From positions 26,698 through 90,697 of the IMG/VR virus record IMGVR_UViG_3300017991_000085: a DNA stretch of 64,000 nucleotides. The stretch is one strand, 5' to 3'. Below, piece after piece: positions 39,180 through 48,446 of the stretch; within the stretch, counting starts at the first letter, position 1, and each line of letters starts with the position of its first letter. The notes under the pieces are model-generated. The model searched no databases. It was given only the letters and a program-made list of their open reading frames with translations, and was not told the DNA's origin. The DNA is from a virus. The translations under genes were made by a program, and so were the position numbers.

Positions 39180-40502
39180 CTATTTCTTGTGTTCTAGCTC
39201 TAAATCATAAATTGGAATGATTTTATCTAACTCCTTGTTATTATCTACTTCTTTACTAAACTGAACTCGCCTAATATCTCCGCATGGATGTTTTTTTGTA
39301 GACTCCACGATTGTCTGAGATGAAATAGCGTAGTTGATACTTAGTGAGCTTGCAAACGGATCTATTCCGGATAATGTCGAATTAACAACAACATCGATTC
39401 CATTTTGTGTTTTAGCTTTTAGCTCCTGGTGAACGTGCCCTGCAAGAACGCCAGCAATAGGAGGATTCCCCTTTTTAATTTCTCCAGTATTAAATGACTC
39501 TATTTGATGTGTAAGGGCTTTAAAATTAATTGACTTCCCGGGAGCAGAAATAGCTGAAAATACCGTATCTCCGTGAACACCTATCAGACGACCACCAATC
39601 GTATCAATCATCACATACTGTGTTTTAGGAATAACGAATTTAACCCGACCAGCAAAAATCAACGATAGGGCATAATAAACGGGATTAATTACGCTATCAT
39701 ATTTTTGTTGGTTAACTCTATTTCCGCCCTCTCTACGAAATGGCCAGTCTTCATGATTGCCAGGAATACCATAGAATACAATCTCATCAAAAAAATTCAA
39801 AAGATACGAAATCATATGAAACAAAACATGTAGGGCCCCGTTCATTTGATGAACAATAAGATCAGTATCAATTCCCGTCTTGTTATGAATCTTACCATGA
39901 TTAATATCGCCTAAAGAGGCTAAGTGAAGTTTTTTGGTGGCTGCCCTATGGGCAAGTTTATAGTTAGCAATTTCCTGGGCAAAGAATGCGCATCTCCTGC
40001 AGCCCTCTGTCCATCCAAAACTATTTGAATTCCCGACTTCATTACTATCGACCTTGAGACCAAGATGCCAGTCTGAAAACGGAGCAACCAACTCTCTTTT
40101 TTCTACAGTAGGGGCTTGAATCTTTTTAAGAAATCCTTTTATTTCTTTCTTATTAAGAACAACCGGACTTAACTTAAGATTTTTGATTGACTTGGCAAAC
40201 TCTTCGGTCAAATAGGCCATTTCATAATCTTCAAGAATATTTTTTCTTTGAATTGAGCGTGCAAGACTCCTATATTTATTTGCAACAATTGTTTCTGATG
40301 TTTTAAGAGTCTCTCCCAAATCAACCGCTTCTTCAAAAGCGACGTTCCATCCTCCGAAGAATTTTCTGATTAAATGGTCTGATAAACCGGCTGAAACAAA
40401 CTCTGTCTTCGTTGGCCGAGATCCTTTCAACTTATGTAAAGCAACTATCTTCTCTAGAATTTCTTTTTTGAGCTCTTTATTGCTTTTTTTCTTCATCCTC
40501 AT
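39180..40502 (-). CDS. Metallophosphoesterase with homing-endonuclease-associated repeat
   Basis: 440 residues. The N-terminus (residues ~15-60: ILEKIVALHKLKGSRPTKTE, then IRKFFGGWNVAFEEA) is a DNA-binding repeat of the HNH_repeat type usually seen with homing enzymes. The C-terminal ~300 residues are a calcineurin-like phosphoesterase: SDWHLGLKV, LGDINHG, GIPGNHEDW and LAGHVHQE. The enzyme may cut phosphodiester bonds in DNA or nucleotides, directed by the N-terminal domain. An odd fusion; the substrate is unknown. Confidence 0.75.
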   Translation of the reverse strand: MRMKKKSNKELKKEILEKIVALHKLKGSRPTKTEFVSAGLSDHLIRKFFGGWNVAFEEAVDLGETLKTSETIVANKYRSLARSIQRKNILEDYEMAYLTEEFAKSIKNLKLSPVVLNKKEIKGFLKKIQAPTVEKRELVAPFSDWHLGLKVDSNEVGNSNSFGWTEGCRRCAFFAQEIANYKLAHRAATKKLHLASLGDINHGKIHNKTGIDTDLIVHQMNGALHVLFHMISYLLNFFDEIVFYGIPGNHEDWPFRREGGNRVNQQKYDSVINPVYYALSLIFAGRVKFVIPKTQYVMIDTIGGRLIGVHGDTVFSAISAPGKSINFKALTHQIESFNTGEIKKGNPPIAGVLAGHVHQELKAKTQNGIDVVVNSTLSGIDPFASSLSINYAISSQTIVESTKKHPCGDIRRVQFSKEVDNNKELDKIIPIYDLELEHKK

Positions 40503-40782
40503 CTCCGCAATAATTAAAAATGATATTATCTGGCCTCATAGCCAGATAATCCTTGCCTTCTATATTAATTGTGTAAATTTTAAATTCATCGAGCTCAGCA
40601 AAGCAGACTCTTTTTCCCATAAGCTTAGAAATAGCTTCTTTAGGTTGTATGAATCCCGACACCTTTACAATCGTCCCTTCGTTGTTGTTTTGCTCTTTAG
40701 GCATAATAAGCCCTTTTTGCTCAGGGGCTTTATCTTTCTCAATAATAAGCCATCCATTCCAGACATCAATATTATTTAGCAT
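40477..40782 (-). CDS. GroES-like co-chaperonin
   Basis: 101 residues. The beta-barrel pattern matches Cpn10/GroES: WNGWLIIEKDKAPEQKGLIM, then EGTIVKVSGFIQPKEA, GKRVCFAELDEFKIY and YLAMRPDNIIF. The mobile loop equivalent lies near residue 28. Phage GroES homologues (like T4 gp31) fit a larger capsid into GroEL. It stands next to an FKBP-type protein and proteases. Called from pattern, not from strong identity. Confidence 0.7.
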   Translation of the reverse strand: MLNNIDVWNGWLIIEKDKAPEQKGLIMPKEQNNNEGTIVKVSGFIQPKEAISKLMGKRVCFAELDEFKIYTINIEGKDYLAMRPDNIIFNYCGDEDEEKKQ

Positions 40783-41596
40783 CTTCCTTCTCCTGCTTTA
40801 CGCGAATATTAAGAACTTCAACATCAAAATCAACTTCTTTTCCCGCCAACTGTTCGTCTGCGTAATCTTCAGGAAAAACAACATGAATTACTCCAGGCTT
40901 ATTCTTTTCTGCACCAATAAGGGCCTGTTCAAACCCTTCAAAAACCTGCCCGGCTCCGACCTGAATCAGCTCATTATCGTTAGATCCTCCCTCAAACTCA
41001 ACGCCGTCAAGTTTGCCCACATATTTTAGATTAACAATGTCCCCCTCTTCAACGGGACGATCGACTTCAACCAAATTAAGCTTTTCATTGACCTGCTTTT
41101 CAATTTCTCTCATCTTATCTTTTTGAAGATCGTTGATTTTATCAACCAAAGCCTTCTTTTCTTTTTTCTCGCTTTCTTCAAGATCTTCAACAGACATACA
41201 CTTTTCTGGATTAAGACTAAGCAAGATTTCTTTCACCCAAGCCATCTCTCGGACCAGATATTCTTGAGTCCCTGCAATTTGCAAAGTAAGATCCGCAACA
41301 GCTCTGTTCAGCTTAGTTGTGTTTTCCGATACATAGCTGGTAGTATTAGCAATAATCTTCCTAAAATTCATATCCATTTGAAGAACATCATTACCTAAAG
41401 CCTGAACGATAGCTTGAAGTCGTGCAACGGGGATAACAACAGCTTTATCTCTATATCCTTTAGCAAGAGGCTCGTTTTTTGCTCCAGCTTTTTGAAACCC
41501 GCTCTGCTTCACATTCTGTTCGGCTTCATCGGCGGCCTTATCGTGACTCTCTTTCATTTGCTCAGCTTCCTTTTTGAGCGCTTCTTCATTTGTCAT
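40772..41596 (-). CDS. FKBP/trigger-factor-like peptidyl-prolyl isomerase
   Basis: 274 residues. Residues ~1-165 are helical and coiled. The last ~95 residues match the FKBP domain of trigger factor: EEGDIVNLKYVGKLDGVEFE, VGAGQVFEGFEQALIGAE, VVFPEDYADEQLAGKEVDFD and VEVLNI. It catalyses proline cis-trans change and holds unfolded chains. The helical N-terminus may bind clients or a virion protein. Overlaps the GroES-like gene. Confidence 0.8.
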   Translation of the reverse strand: MTNEEALKKEAEQMKESHDKAADEAEQNVKQSGFQKAGAKNEPLAKGYRDKAVVIPVARLQAIVQALGNDVLQMDMNFRKIIANTTSYVSENTTKLNRAVADLTLQIAGTQEYLVREMAWVKEILLSLNPEKCMSVEDLEESEKKEKKALVDKINDLQKDKMREIEKQVNEKLNLVEVDRPVEEGDIVNLKYVGKLDGVEFEGGSNDNELIQVGAGQVFEGFEQALIGAEKNKPGVIHVVFPEDYADEQLAGKEVDFDVEVLNIRVKQEKEDAK

Positions 41597-41607
41597 GGAG
41601 ATTCCTC

Positions 41608-42024
41608 CTACTTAATATTTTTGTTATCTTCTTCTGTTTTATTTTCAACTGAATAATTGTTCTTTTGTCTGTCCATATTAACGCGCCATTTCTGCATATA
41701 AAGATCGTAAAGCTTATCTGCATCAATTCCATTTGATGTGCAAATGTCGAGCATAAAAAATAGCAAATCTGCAATTTCAACATTGATATTCTGTTTTTGA
41801 GATTCCAGCAGAGCAAAACGATTTTCTCTTCCTTCCTTACTCCACCACTTCCAAGCATAGCAATCTTGAAGCTCAGATAACTCTTGTCGAAGAGCTTGAA
41901 TCAAATCAATAGTCCACTTACCGACTTCATTAGGAGATAGGTCTTTTAGCATGTCGGTTCCGCGACCAATTGCTAATCTGAGCTGTTTCTGTTTATCAAA
42001 AATATCTTTCAATTTGTCACTCAT
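41608..42024 (-). CDS. MazG-like/dimeric dUTPase-type pyrophosphatase
   Basis: 138 residues, all helical. ALRQELSELQDCYAWKWWSK and NVEIADLLFFMLDICTSNG supply the ExxE...ExxD metal-binding pairs of the dimeric dUTPase (DUTPase_2) and MazG group. Such enzymes remove pyrophosphate from dUTP or other NTPs, keeping uracil out of phage DNA. Lies at the edge of the head-gene block. Confidence 0.7.
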   Translation of the reverse strand: MSDKLKDIFDKQKQLRLAIGRGTDMLKDLSPNEVGKWTIDLIQALRQELSELQDCYAWKWWSKEGRENRFALLESQKQNINVEIADLLFFMLDICTSNGIDADKLYDLYMQKWRVNMDRQKNNYSVENKTEEDNKNIK

Positions 42025-42509
42025 TTAACTTCGCTCTCCTCAACGACTGTTTTTTGACCGTTAGGAAATTTAACAACTATCTTCCCATTTCGCCTGGCCA
42101 TAATTTTGACTTTTTGATTATTGTAGATTCCCTCTCCAATTCCGTCTCTCAAAGTCTGTCCTAGAACACCAGCAAAACCATCCTTGGGAGACTCAGGGAG
42201 AGAGGTTTCTTTCTCGGAAGATCCAATATTACTCAACACTCTGCTGGCCAAATGTTTTAAAGCAGAAACCTCTTGCTCAGTAAACAAAATTTCAATTTGT
42301 TGAGCGCTAGAAGTGGTTCTATCAGTATCAATTTCTTCAATGCGCCTATTGGCATAATCTTGAATTTCATTTGACACTTGCTCTTTAATCTCTTTTGGAA
42401 ATTGCTTACCATTAAACTTAATAGAAAGAGACTTAAAAGCTTGAATTAATTGAAGTTTTGTGCGTAACTTATTAAGAGTAATCTCTGACTTGAGTTGTTC
42501 TTGCGACAT
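42021..42509 (-). CDS. Hypothetical protein with C-terminal beta domain
   Basis: 162 residues. Helical N-terminal ~115 residues (TLNKLRTKLQLIQAFKSLSI, then TEQEVSALKHLASRVLSNI); the last ~30 (NQKVKIMARRNGKIVVKFPN) form an SH3-like strand set. It starts after the TGTATAATG sequence at 42534-42526. By position a minor head or portal-accessory protein. Not recognised. Confidence 0.5.
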   Translation of the reverse strand: MSQEQLKSEITLNKLRTKLQLIQAFKSLSIKFNGKQFPKEIKEQVSNEIQDYANRRIEEIDTDRTTSSAQQIEILFTEQEVSALKHLASRVLSNIGSSEKETSLPESPKDGFAGVLGQTLRDGIGEGIYNNQKVKIMARRNGKIVVKFPNGQKTVVEESEVK

Positions 42510-42534
42510 GTTTGCCTCCTGTCTTCATTATACA

Positions 42535-43434
42535 TTATCGCTTACGTTGATGATGATAATGTATATAATCGGGGCCAACATATTCCATTTTGTCTTTTTC
42601 GGTGAAGCCCCAACCTTTTGGTAGTTCAACCAATCTATCTCTACAATTTGGATGAGTTGATCCAACCACTGGCTTCCACTCCGAAGCCTTCCTCCCATAA
42701 TTTGTCCCATTTCTCATGAGATCGGTGAGCCGATATATTTTCGGAGTCCCGTCGGGATTAACATAAAACTTTCTACAATAAGCGCAAAGAGCGGCGTCTC
42801 TAACAACCAACTTATAGACGTATGTTTCTTCGAGTTCTTGTTTCCCTTTATTTCTTTTTACAATAGCGTCCGCTGCCCCATAAGATTGAGCGTTATTCAT
42901 TTCAGTAACTGCTACTCTACTCCAATCTCGCGCGAAGTCCCCAGTAGCTTCCCTCAGGTCTTTAACAATCTCTTGAATCTTCTTATCTTCCTCTATCGCG
43001 GTAACAAAAGCCGGCCTAATCCCTTCAGTCTGAATTATATTTCTGTATTCAAAATTTCCATCTCGAATTAGCCCTTCAACTTTTTGCTGAAACTGAGAGG
43101 ACAGCTTTTGAACTGTCTGAGCCACGTTCTCTTTCACATGATCAACGGCATGTTTTTCAATATCACTAAGAGAAGGCTTTGGTTCTCTAATCTTCCAATC
43201 CTCGTGATCTACTGGGCCATACTCATACCCTTGAACGTTTCCTCGGGTCATCCCAGTTTTATAAGAATCAGCGATATAATCTTCATTTTTAGCAGTATCA
43301 AATCCTAGATCCTTTAACTCCTTAATTTCTTCATCAGATAGTTGATCGGGCCCTAGAGTACTTAGAATAAAATAATTATGTCTTATCCTAATTCTCTCTT
43401 TAATGGCTTCAATTTTTGATTTATCAACAATCAT
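42535..43434 (-). CDS. MuF-like minor head protein
   Basis: 299 residues. A helical N-terminal part leads to RDWSRVAVTEMNNAQSYGAA, then DAALCAYCRKFYVN and, at the end, VGSTHPNCRDRLVELPKGWG; this CxxC...HPNCR pattern is the phage Mu gpF/SPP1 gp7 head-morphogenesis domain. It enters the procapsid with the portal and is found next to it, as here. Confidence 0.75.
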   Translation of the reverse strand: MIVDKSKIEAIKERIRIRHNYFILSTLGPDQLSDEEIKELKDLGFDTAKNEDYIADSYKTGMTRGNVQGYEYGPVDHEDWKIREPKPSLSDIEKHAVDHVKENVAQTVQKLSSQFQQKVEGLIRDGNFEYRNIIQTEGIRPAFVTAIEEDKKIQEIVKDLREATGDFARDWSRVAVTEMNNAQSYGAADAIVKRNKGKQELEETYVYKLVVRDAALCAYCRKFYVNPDGTPKIYRLTDLMRNGTNYGRKASEWKPVVGSTHPNCRDRLVELPKGWGFTEKDKMEYVGPDYIHYHHQRKR

Positions 43435-43652
43435 TAATAATTTCTCAACTCATCAATAATATCTTGAATTGATCTTTCAATCACGTCTTTTGCATATTGA
43501 GCGGACCACTTAAGTTCAATATCTCTCAACACCGGATCGTCGAACCTACTCGGATGAGCGTTTTCTGCTTTTTCAGAAAGAGCTTTAACAAGCTCCTCTT
43601 CAACAGACTCAGGAGTCTCTCCGGGTTCCAAAATGATTTTAATCTTAGCCAT
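43434..43652 (-). CDS. Small portal-adjacent protein
   Basis: 72 residues: an N-terminal KIKIILEPGETPESVEEELV strand-helix and a helical end (KDVIERSIQDIIDELRNY). Coupled to both the portal and MuF-like genes by overlaps. Not recognised. Confidence 0.5.
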   Translation of the reverse strand: MAKIKIILEPGETPESVEEELVKALSEKAENAHPSRFDDPVLRDIELKWSAQYAKDVIERSIQDIIDELRNY

Positions 43653-45376
43653 TATTTTTTATACCACTCTACTTTGATCAATTTAGGACTTTTACTTTTC
43701 TTGAGAGATCTTTGCATCTCTCCTTCAGGCTCTCCGGATTCTTCTTCATTCAGAGCTCCGAACCCCTGATCTTCTTCAGGGCCAAACTCTCCACCCTCTG
43801 GGATTGCTTCTTGTTTCTTCTCTGCTTCGAATTCGCCAAATTGAGAAATCCACTGAACGTATTGAGGGTCTAAAATCAAATGCCCGCCTCTCTCTGGCCC
43901 CAAAGGCTCCATTCCATCCTCAGCTCGAATTTCATCAATAGTTTTTGAATACCTGACTTCTTTATTTTCTCTTTCGACTTCTTGAACTCTAGATTCTGCA
44001 TCTAACCCAACAAACTCTAAACAAAATTCATTATTGACCTTATCAATAATTTCCTCATTAATCAGATCCTCAAAAAACCGAAGAAGCGGCCTCAGTCCTT
44101 TGTCTTTTGAATGCTTCATCCGGGTTTCGTTTTGAGACTGGAAAACTCCTCCAGGAGATCCGGCATCTTTAGCAATATCGAACCCAATTTCCTCAGGGCT
44201 GATACAATAAATAGCACAAGCAATCTTAATAAGATAGTTCATCCAATTTGAATACTCGATATCTCTGTTAGATTGAGTTAGCGGAATCCACGAAATCTTA
44301 TCAGAGCCTGCAAAAATCGGAGTTCTCCAACTATTAACATTCCCGCTCGTTTGGGCATCCCACTGCTGTCTTAAAGCTTTCAGTTTCCTCTGTGGAACGT
44401 CAGCTTGAAAATGAAGAATTCCTTTGGTAACATGCCCTTGAGTAAAGAAAAGCTTGTTATAGGTTTCTGCCTGTAGATGAGAAGTGATTGTTGATACCAA
44501 TAGTTCTAGTTCTCCAACGGAGTACCCGTTTGCATAAATATCGTTAACGGGGTTCCCCATACGAAAAATAAGATCATCCGCTGTAAATCCCCTGACTACT
44601 CTGTTATCAATAACTTGAGCATAAAGATTGTTGTTTTCCTGGGCCTCTTTTCTTTCTTCCTCGTTATCGGGTCTTGTAATGTTATTGTAAGATTGAGCCC
44701 CAGTAGCGGAGGCGGTAGAAGTGTCTTGCCCTTTGTTAGATGCAAATCTTATTGTTCCAGCGTCGACAGGTAAAAAATGATGAAGTTTATCTGCATTATC
44801 ATGAATTTTTTCTATTGCGACCTGGTCATATGTGAGCCTGTCCCTAGCGGCTTTTCTCAAAAATACGTCAAGAGATAAAAGCTCGGTCTGTGGGCGATCG
44901 TTCATATGTCCACAATTTGAAATAAACTCGGTTAGCTCATCAATAATTGCTTTATCTTGCTGTTCGAGTTCTTTGATTTTATTTTCATCATCATCGAGAC
45001 TTTGATCACGATCCCTCTTGCGCCTAATAATAAATCCTTCACTATATTTATTTTTCTGAGGTCGACTAAACAAGCAAAGCTGGTTGGTCCGAGTTTGAAT
45101 AATTGAAGCTATGATAGTATCTCGATAGGACATTAACTTTAGAACATTGAAATCAATTCGAGTTGGTTTTTCTTTATACCCAGCAGACTCATAGTAGGCA
45201 TCATGAAGAGGAGCATAAAAAGATCGACGATAGAATCCGTCGTTGAAATCCATAAGCTCGTTATCTCGAGATTTCCGGACCATATCGGCTCTTGAATCAG
45301 AAATGTATTTTTCAAGACGAACGTCAGTTGCTTCTAGTATCTTTCCAATAAGTCCTTTTTTCTTCTCATCTGACAT
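43652..45376 (-). CDS. Portal protein
   Basis: 574 residues, in the usual portal length range. Directly after terL. Visible pattern: DTIIASIIQTRTNQLCLFSR near residue 90, LTYDQVAIEKIHDNADKLHH, QAETYNKLFFTQGHVTKGIL and IACAIYCISPEEIGFDIAKD followed by a Gly/Gln/Glu-rich end. The portal ring is the channel for DNA packaging. The gene follows its own late-type promoter at 45409. Confidence 0.85.
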   Translation of the reverse strand: MSDEKKKGLIGKILEATDVRLEKYISDSRADMVRKSRDNELMDFNDGFYRRSFYAPLHDAYYESAGYKEKPTRIDFNVLKLMSYRDTIIASIIQTRTNQLCLFSRPQKNKYSEGFIIRRKRDRDQSLDDDENKIKELEQQDKAIIDELTEFISNCGHMNDRPQTELLSLDVFLRKAARDRLTYDQVAIEKIHDNADKLHHFLPVDAGTIRFASNKGQDTSTASATGAQSYNNITRPDNEEERKEAQENNNLYAQVIDNRVVRGFTADDLIFRMGNPVNDIYANGYSVGELELLVSTITSHLQAETYNKLFFTQGHVTKGILHFQADVPQRKLKALRQQWDAQTSGNVNSWRTPIFAGSDKISWIPLTQSNRDIEYSNWMNYLIKIACAIYCISPEEIGFDIAKDAGSPGGVFQSQNETRMKHSKDKGLRPLLRFFEDLINEEIIDKVNNEFCLEFVGLDAESRVQEVERENKEVRYSKTIDEIRAEDGMEPLGPERGGHLILDPQYVQWISQFGEFEAEKKQEAIPEGGEFGPEEDQGFGALNEEESGEPEGEMQRSLKKSKSPKLIKVEWYKK

Positions 45377-45408
45377 ATCTAATCTCCAATCCTTGTGTAT
45401 AATCTATC

Positions 45409-45440
45409 ATTATAGCGGAATTCCATACAACTTTAAATTA
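45409..45440 (-). promoter_or_regulatory. Late-type promoter for the portal operon
   Basis: On the minus strand TAATTTAAA (45440-45432), 17-base spacer, TATAAT (45414-45409), then the portal ribosome binding site. Same layout as 3818, 11907 and 32173. Confidence 0.55.
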
Positions 45441-45450
45441 TTCAACCATG

Positions 45451-47346
45451 TCAAAACGCGAAATTAAAGCCTCCATCGTCGTCGTCGTCGTTGTTGTCTT
45501 CAAAATCCGCTCTGTTATCATAAATTGGCTTTCCAGTTAGCTGTCCAATTTCTTCCGGAGTTGGCGCTTTGTCAAATTTTCTGGTTTGGGCGTTCCCGTG
45601 GCTCTCAGCAAAATTAAATTCTGGCGTTCCAATTCCTAAAGTAGAATGTAATGGATATCTAATTGCGTCTGGCGCGTGAGAGTATTCATGGGCATATTCC
45701 CCATCAATTACATTTCCCGCGCTGTCCAGTTTATGATGGAACTTATGAATGCATAGCTTTAAATACTCACAAGATTCGTGAACAAACAGTCGAGTATTCT
45801 CGGTTCCAGGAATTCTGATTAAATTTCTGACAGTAGAGATCCCAGGGCGAACATCTTTGACAACATTCTCTTTCATTCCGTCCTTTGCGCCTCTTTGGAT
45901 GTTTCCCCCGTACCTTTTTGGTCCTGCACAATGAAAGCCTGCTTTTCGGAGAGATTTTATTCCGCTAGGATTCTCTGTGTCGGCATAAATTGTCTCAATT
46001 TTGTATCTTCCCCACTGTTGTTTAAAGTATAGGGCAAATTCCTCGTCTGTCATTTCTGGACTCATCAAAGCGATTTCTTTAACAATATAGACTCTTTGTC
46101 TTCCATCGACATAGATCAAATATGCAACCATAGGGTCAGTAAAACCAAAATCAATTCCTACAATTGGGAAAACACTATGATCTTCAAACGTTTTTACAAG
46201 CTCTTCTTCGGTAATCTCATGATCTGGAGATTCTCCAGTGAAAATCTCATACATTTGAGTGTATGTTTTGATATTTTTATAGTCTCTCCAATCACTATAT
46301 ACTAAACCTGTAGAAGGAGGTTGCTTGCATAAGAACTGAGCAATGGCCATTTGCTCGTCATTTGACTCAAAAAGCTTCATCTGGACATAATCACATGTCT
46401 TAAGCCACTTACTCTTCGATTTTTGCTTCTTTGAATGAGTTCTACATGCAGCAAAAATTTTACAATTTTTTAAACATCCTTCATACCCATCAAACCTCTC
46501 ATATCTTTTTTGATCATCGGGAGGAAGACTTTCGAAATCCTCTTCCGACTGAGAGATAAGAGTATCCCTTTTTACATAAATAGGAATCTTTTTAGTCCCC
46601 GACCTGCTCTCAGGACACCTCTCCATAATATCAATAATATTCCAATGAAATACTTTGACACCTTTTTGAGGCGCTTCATCGATTTCTTTTTGAACCAATC
46701 CAAACGCCGACTTCCGAACAGAGATGCCAAAAGTAATAGGGGGGCGGCCATCGGGCATATTAATAGGAATGCCATCAATATCACTGTACGCGGAAACGTC
46801 TTGCACGACATCAATTTCATCCTTACAAACTAACGATTGGTGAGGCCCTTGCACTCTTTTTTTAGTACAGGGCATTGTTTCTAAAATAGCTCCTTTTTTT
46901 GTCACAGTCTTTTCTAATATAGAACTTTCAACCAACTCCCATATAAGAGAATTTCGCTTTATATATGGTTGAAAATAATCATTGTAACAATGCTTTACAT
47001 GAGACTCTCCTGCAGCAATATGACAAGATCCTCTACTGTCATGAGTAAGAGATAACAGCTCTACAATTGCAGCATTCAAAGTTTTAAAGCCCGAACGGCA
47101 GGCATACCATAAAGATTTGGTGAAACGCTCTTCTGGAGAAATTGTGTTCCAATAAAGCATACTCCTATACAATTCCCATACCATATGCATTGGATTACTA
47201 TTAGAGTCGGGATCAACGGTACAATCGGGGAGATCGGCCTTAAGAAAAAACTTAATCCAATTCCGCAATTCCCTTTTAGTCTTGCACGGGCGATCCCTTA
47301 GGGTCCTTAGGGTCGCTAGTGTTTTGTCGCTTTTCTGATCGCTCAT
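45451..47346 (-). CDS. Terminase large subunit
   Basis: 631 residues. ATPase: YACRSGFKTLNAAIVELLSL carries an atypical Walker A (~residue 84) and SLVCKDEIDVV the Walker B acids (~172). Nuclease: VGIDFGFTDPMVAYLIYVD (~398), YADTENPSGI (~455) and SHAPDAIRYPLHS (~585) give the RNase H-like acids. It cuts and pumps phage DNA through the portal. Its start overlaps the small subunit gene by 71 bases. Confidence 0.9.
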   Translation of the reverse strand: MSDQKSDKTLATLRTLRDRPCKTKRELRNWIKFFLKADLPDCTVDPDSNSNPMHMVWELYRSMLYWNTISPEERFTKSLWYACRSGFKTLNAAIVELLSLTHDSRGSCHIAAGESHVKHCYNDYFQPYIKRNSLIWELVESSILEKTVTKKGAILETMPCTKKRVQGPHQSLVCKDEIDVVQDVSAYSDIDGIPINMPDGRPPITFGISVRKSAFGLVQKEIDEAPQKGVKVFHWNIIDIMERCPESRSGTKKIPIYVKRDTLISQSEEDFESLPPDDQKRYERFDGYEGCLKNCKIFAACRTHSKKQKSKSKWLKTCDYVQMKLFESNDEQMAIAQFLCKQPPSTGLVYSDWRDYKNIKTYTQMYEIFTGESPDHEITEEELVKTFEDHSVFPIVGIDFGFTDPMVAYLIYVDGRQRVYIVKEIALMSPEMTDEEFALYFKQQWGRYKIETIYADTENPSGIKSLRKAGFHCAGPKRYGGNIQRGAKDGMKENVVKDVRPGISTVRNLIRIPGTENTRLFVHESCEYLKLCIHKFHHKLDSAGNVIDGEYAHEYSHAPDAIRYPLHSTLGIGTPEFNFAESHGNAQTRKFDKAPTPEEIGQLTGKPIYDNRADFEDNNDDDDDGGFNFAF

Positions 47347-47932
47347 TATTATCCAATAGTTTGGTTTCTTTTACTTCTTTAAATTCTGCATCTACGATGT
47401 CATCCGCCAGTACCTCGAGCAAACGATCTGCTTTTTCATCGCTAATCTCTATTTTTTCATATATATCAACATTAACTTGTTTTCTTTCCACTCCATCGTT
47501 TTCAATCAAGTATAGGGTCTTAACGAGCTTTTCAAAATCGCCAATGTCAGAAACAAAATTAATAAGTTGAAGATAGCCAAAATCTTTGTCTTCTTTATTT
47601 TGACCTTCTCTAATACGTTTTTCAATATCAGAGATGCGCGAAGCCGTTAAATCGATCAGCTTTCCTGTTGCTTCGAAAACTTGTTGTTTGAGTTCAAGAA
47701 TCTTTTTATCGTTCTGAGCTCGAACTTTCTCAAGAATTTTACCTTTGCGATCCATCCATTTTTCCTCGTCCCTCATATTATAAATTGTCTGAACATCACA
47801 ATCGTATTGAAGAGCCAATTGCGTATACGTTTTATTATTTTCCATCCAGTCCTTAAAAATAAGCTCACGCGTTTCAGGCGAATGCTTATGTTTAGGGCCG
47901 ACAGCTTTCTTTTTTGATTTCCTGCCCATCAA
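47276..47932 (-). CDS. Terminase small subunit
   Basis: 218 residues. Basic N-terminus and HTH: SPETRELIFKDWMENNKTYT then LALQYDCDVQTIYNMRDEEKW, which would bind the packaging site; a central helical oligomerisation part; acidic, charged C-terminus. It sits directly upstream of terL. The true ATG may be the second Met. Confidence 0.75.
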   Translation of the reverse strand: MMGRKSKKKAVGPKHKHSPETRELIFKDWMENNKTYTQLALQYDCDVQTIYNMRDEEKWMDRKGKILEKVRAQNDKKILELKQQVFEATGKLIDLTASRISDIEKRIREGQNKEDKDFGYLQLINFVSDIGDFEKLVKTLYLIENDGVERKQVNVDIYEKIEISDEKADRLLEVLADDIVDAEFKEVKETKLLDNNERSEKRQNTSDPKDPKGSPVQD

Positions 47933-48446
47933 TTTTCTTCTTAATCTCTTTTATATGATCAAAATACTCAGTTGCCTCTTTAATGATTTCAGGGTTTGAG
48001 ACATTTGACCCCGTTTTATAAAACCCAAGCCAAGAATTTGGATGCCGAATCTTGTACGTAAGTTTAAGATGTCGTAAGATCTTGCAGGCAACATCCAAAT
48101 TATAATCAAAATCACTCAATAGGCGATCCGGATTAAGTTTCATTCTCCAAATATTAGTAACGTTGATTTGATAACAACCATAATCAATTATATGCCCGTT
48201 CTCGTTTTTTCCTTTTTTATATTTGCATAGGGTGCTTTCCTTGAATGCGATGGCAGTTAAGTTTTTCCAGTCTAATCTATATTTTTTAGCATATAGATAA
48301 ATTGACTTTGCCATATCGTAAGCCTCGTCACAAGAAATATTAGGCCTTAGTTTCATAATAGAAGAAGTAATCGGTAATTCGCACTTAGATCCTGCAAATC
48401 CCGGTGAGCTAAGCAAGGCAAATAATAGAATCAAAGAGTACTTCAT
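47892..48446 (-). CDS. Exported lytic transglycosylase (SLT domain)
   Basis: 184 residues. Signal peptide (YSLILLFALLSSPGFAG). The catalytic Glu is in LTAIAFKESTLC (~residue 71) followed by DYGCYQINVTNIW and NLDVACKILRHL, the SLT family pattern. It cuts glycan strands of peptidoglycan with anhydro product. Overlaps terS by 41 bases. May act in lysis or as a virion-borne wall cutter. Confidence 0.8.
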   Translation of the reverse strand: MKYSLILLFALLSSPGFAGSKCELPITSSIMKLRPNISCDEAYDMAKSIYLYAKKYRLDWKNLTAIAFKESTLCKYKKGKNENGHIIDYGCYQINVTNIWRMKLNPDRLLSDFDYNLDVACKILRHLKLTYKIRHPNSWLGFYKTGSNVSNPEIIKEATEYFDHIKEIKKKIDGQEIKKESCRP

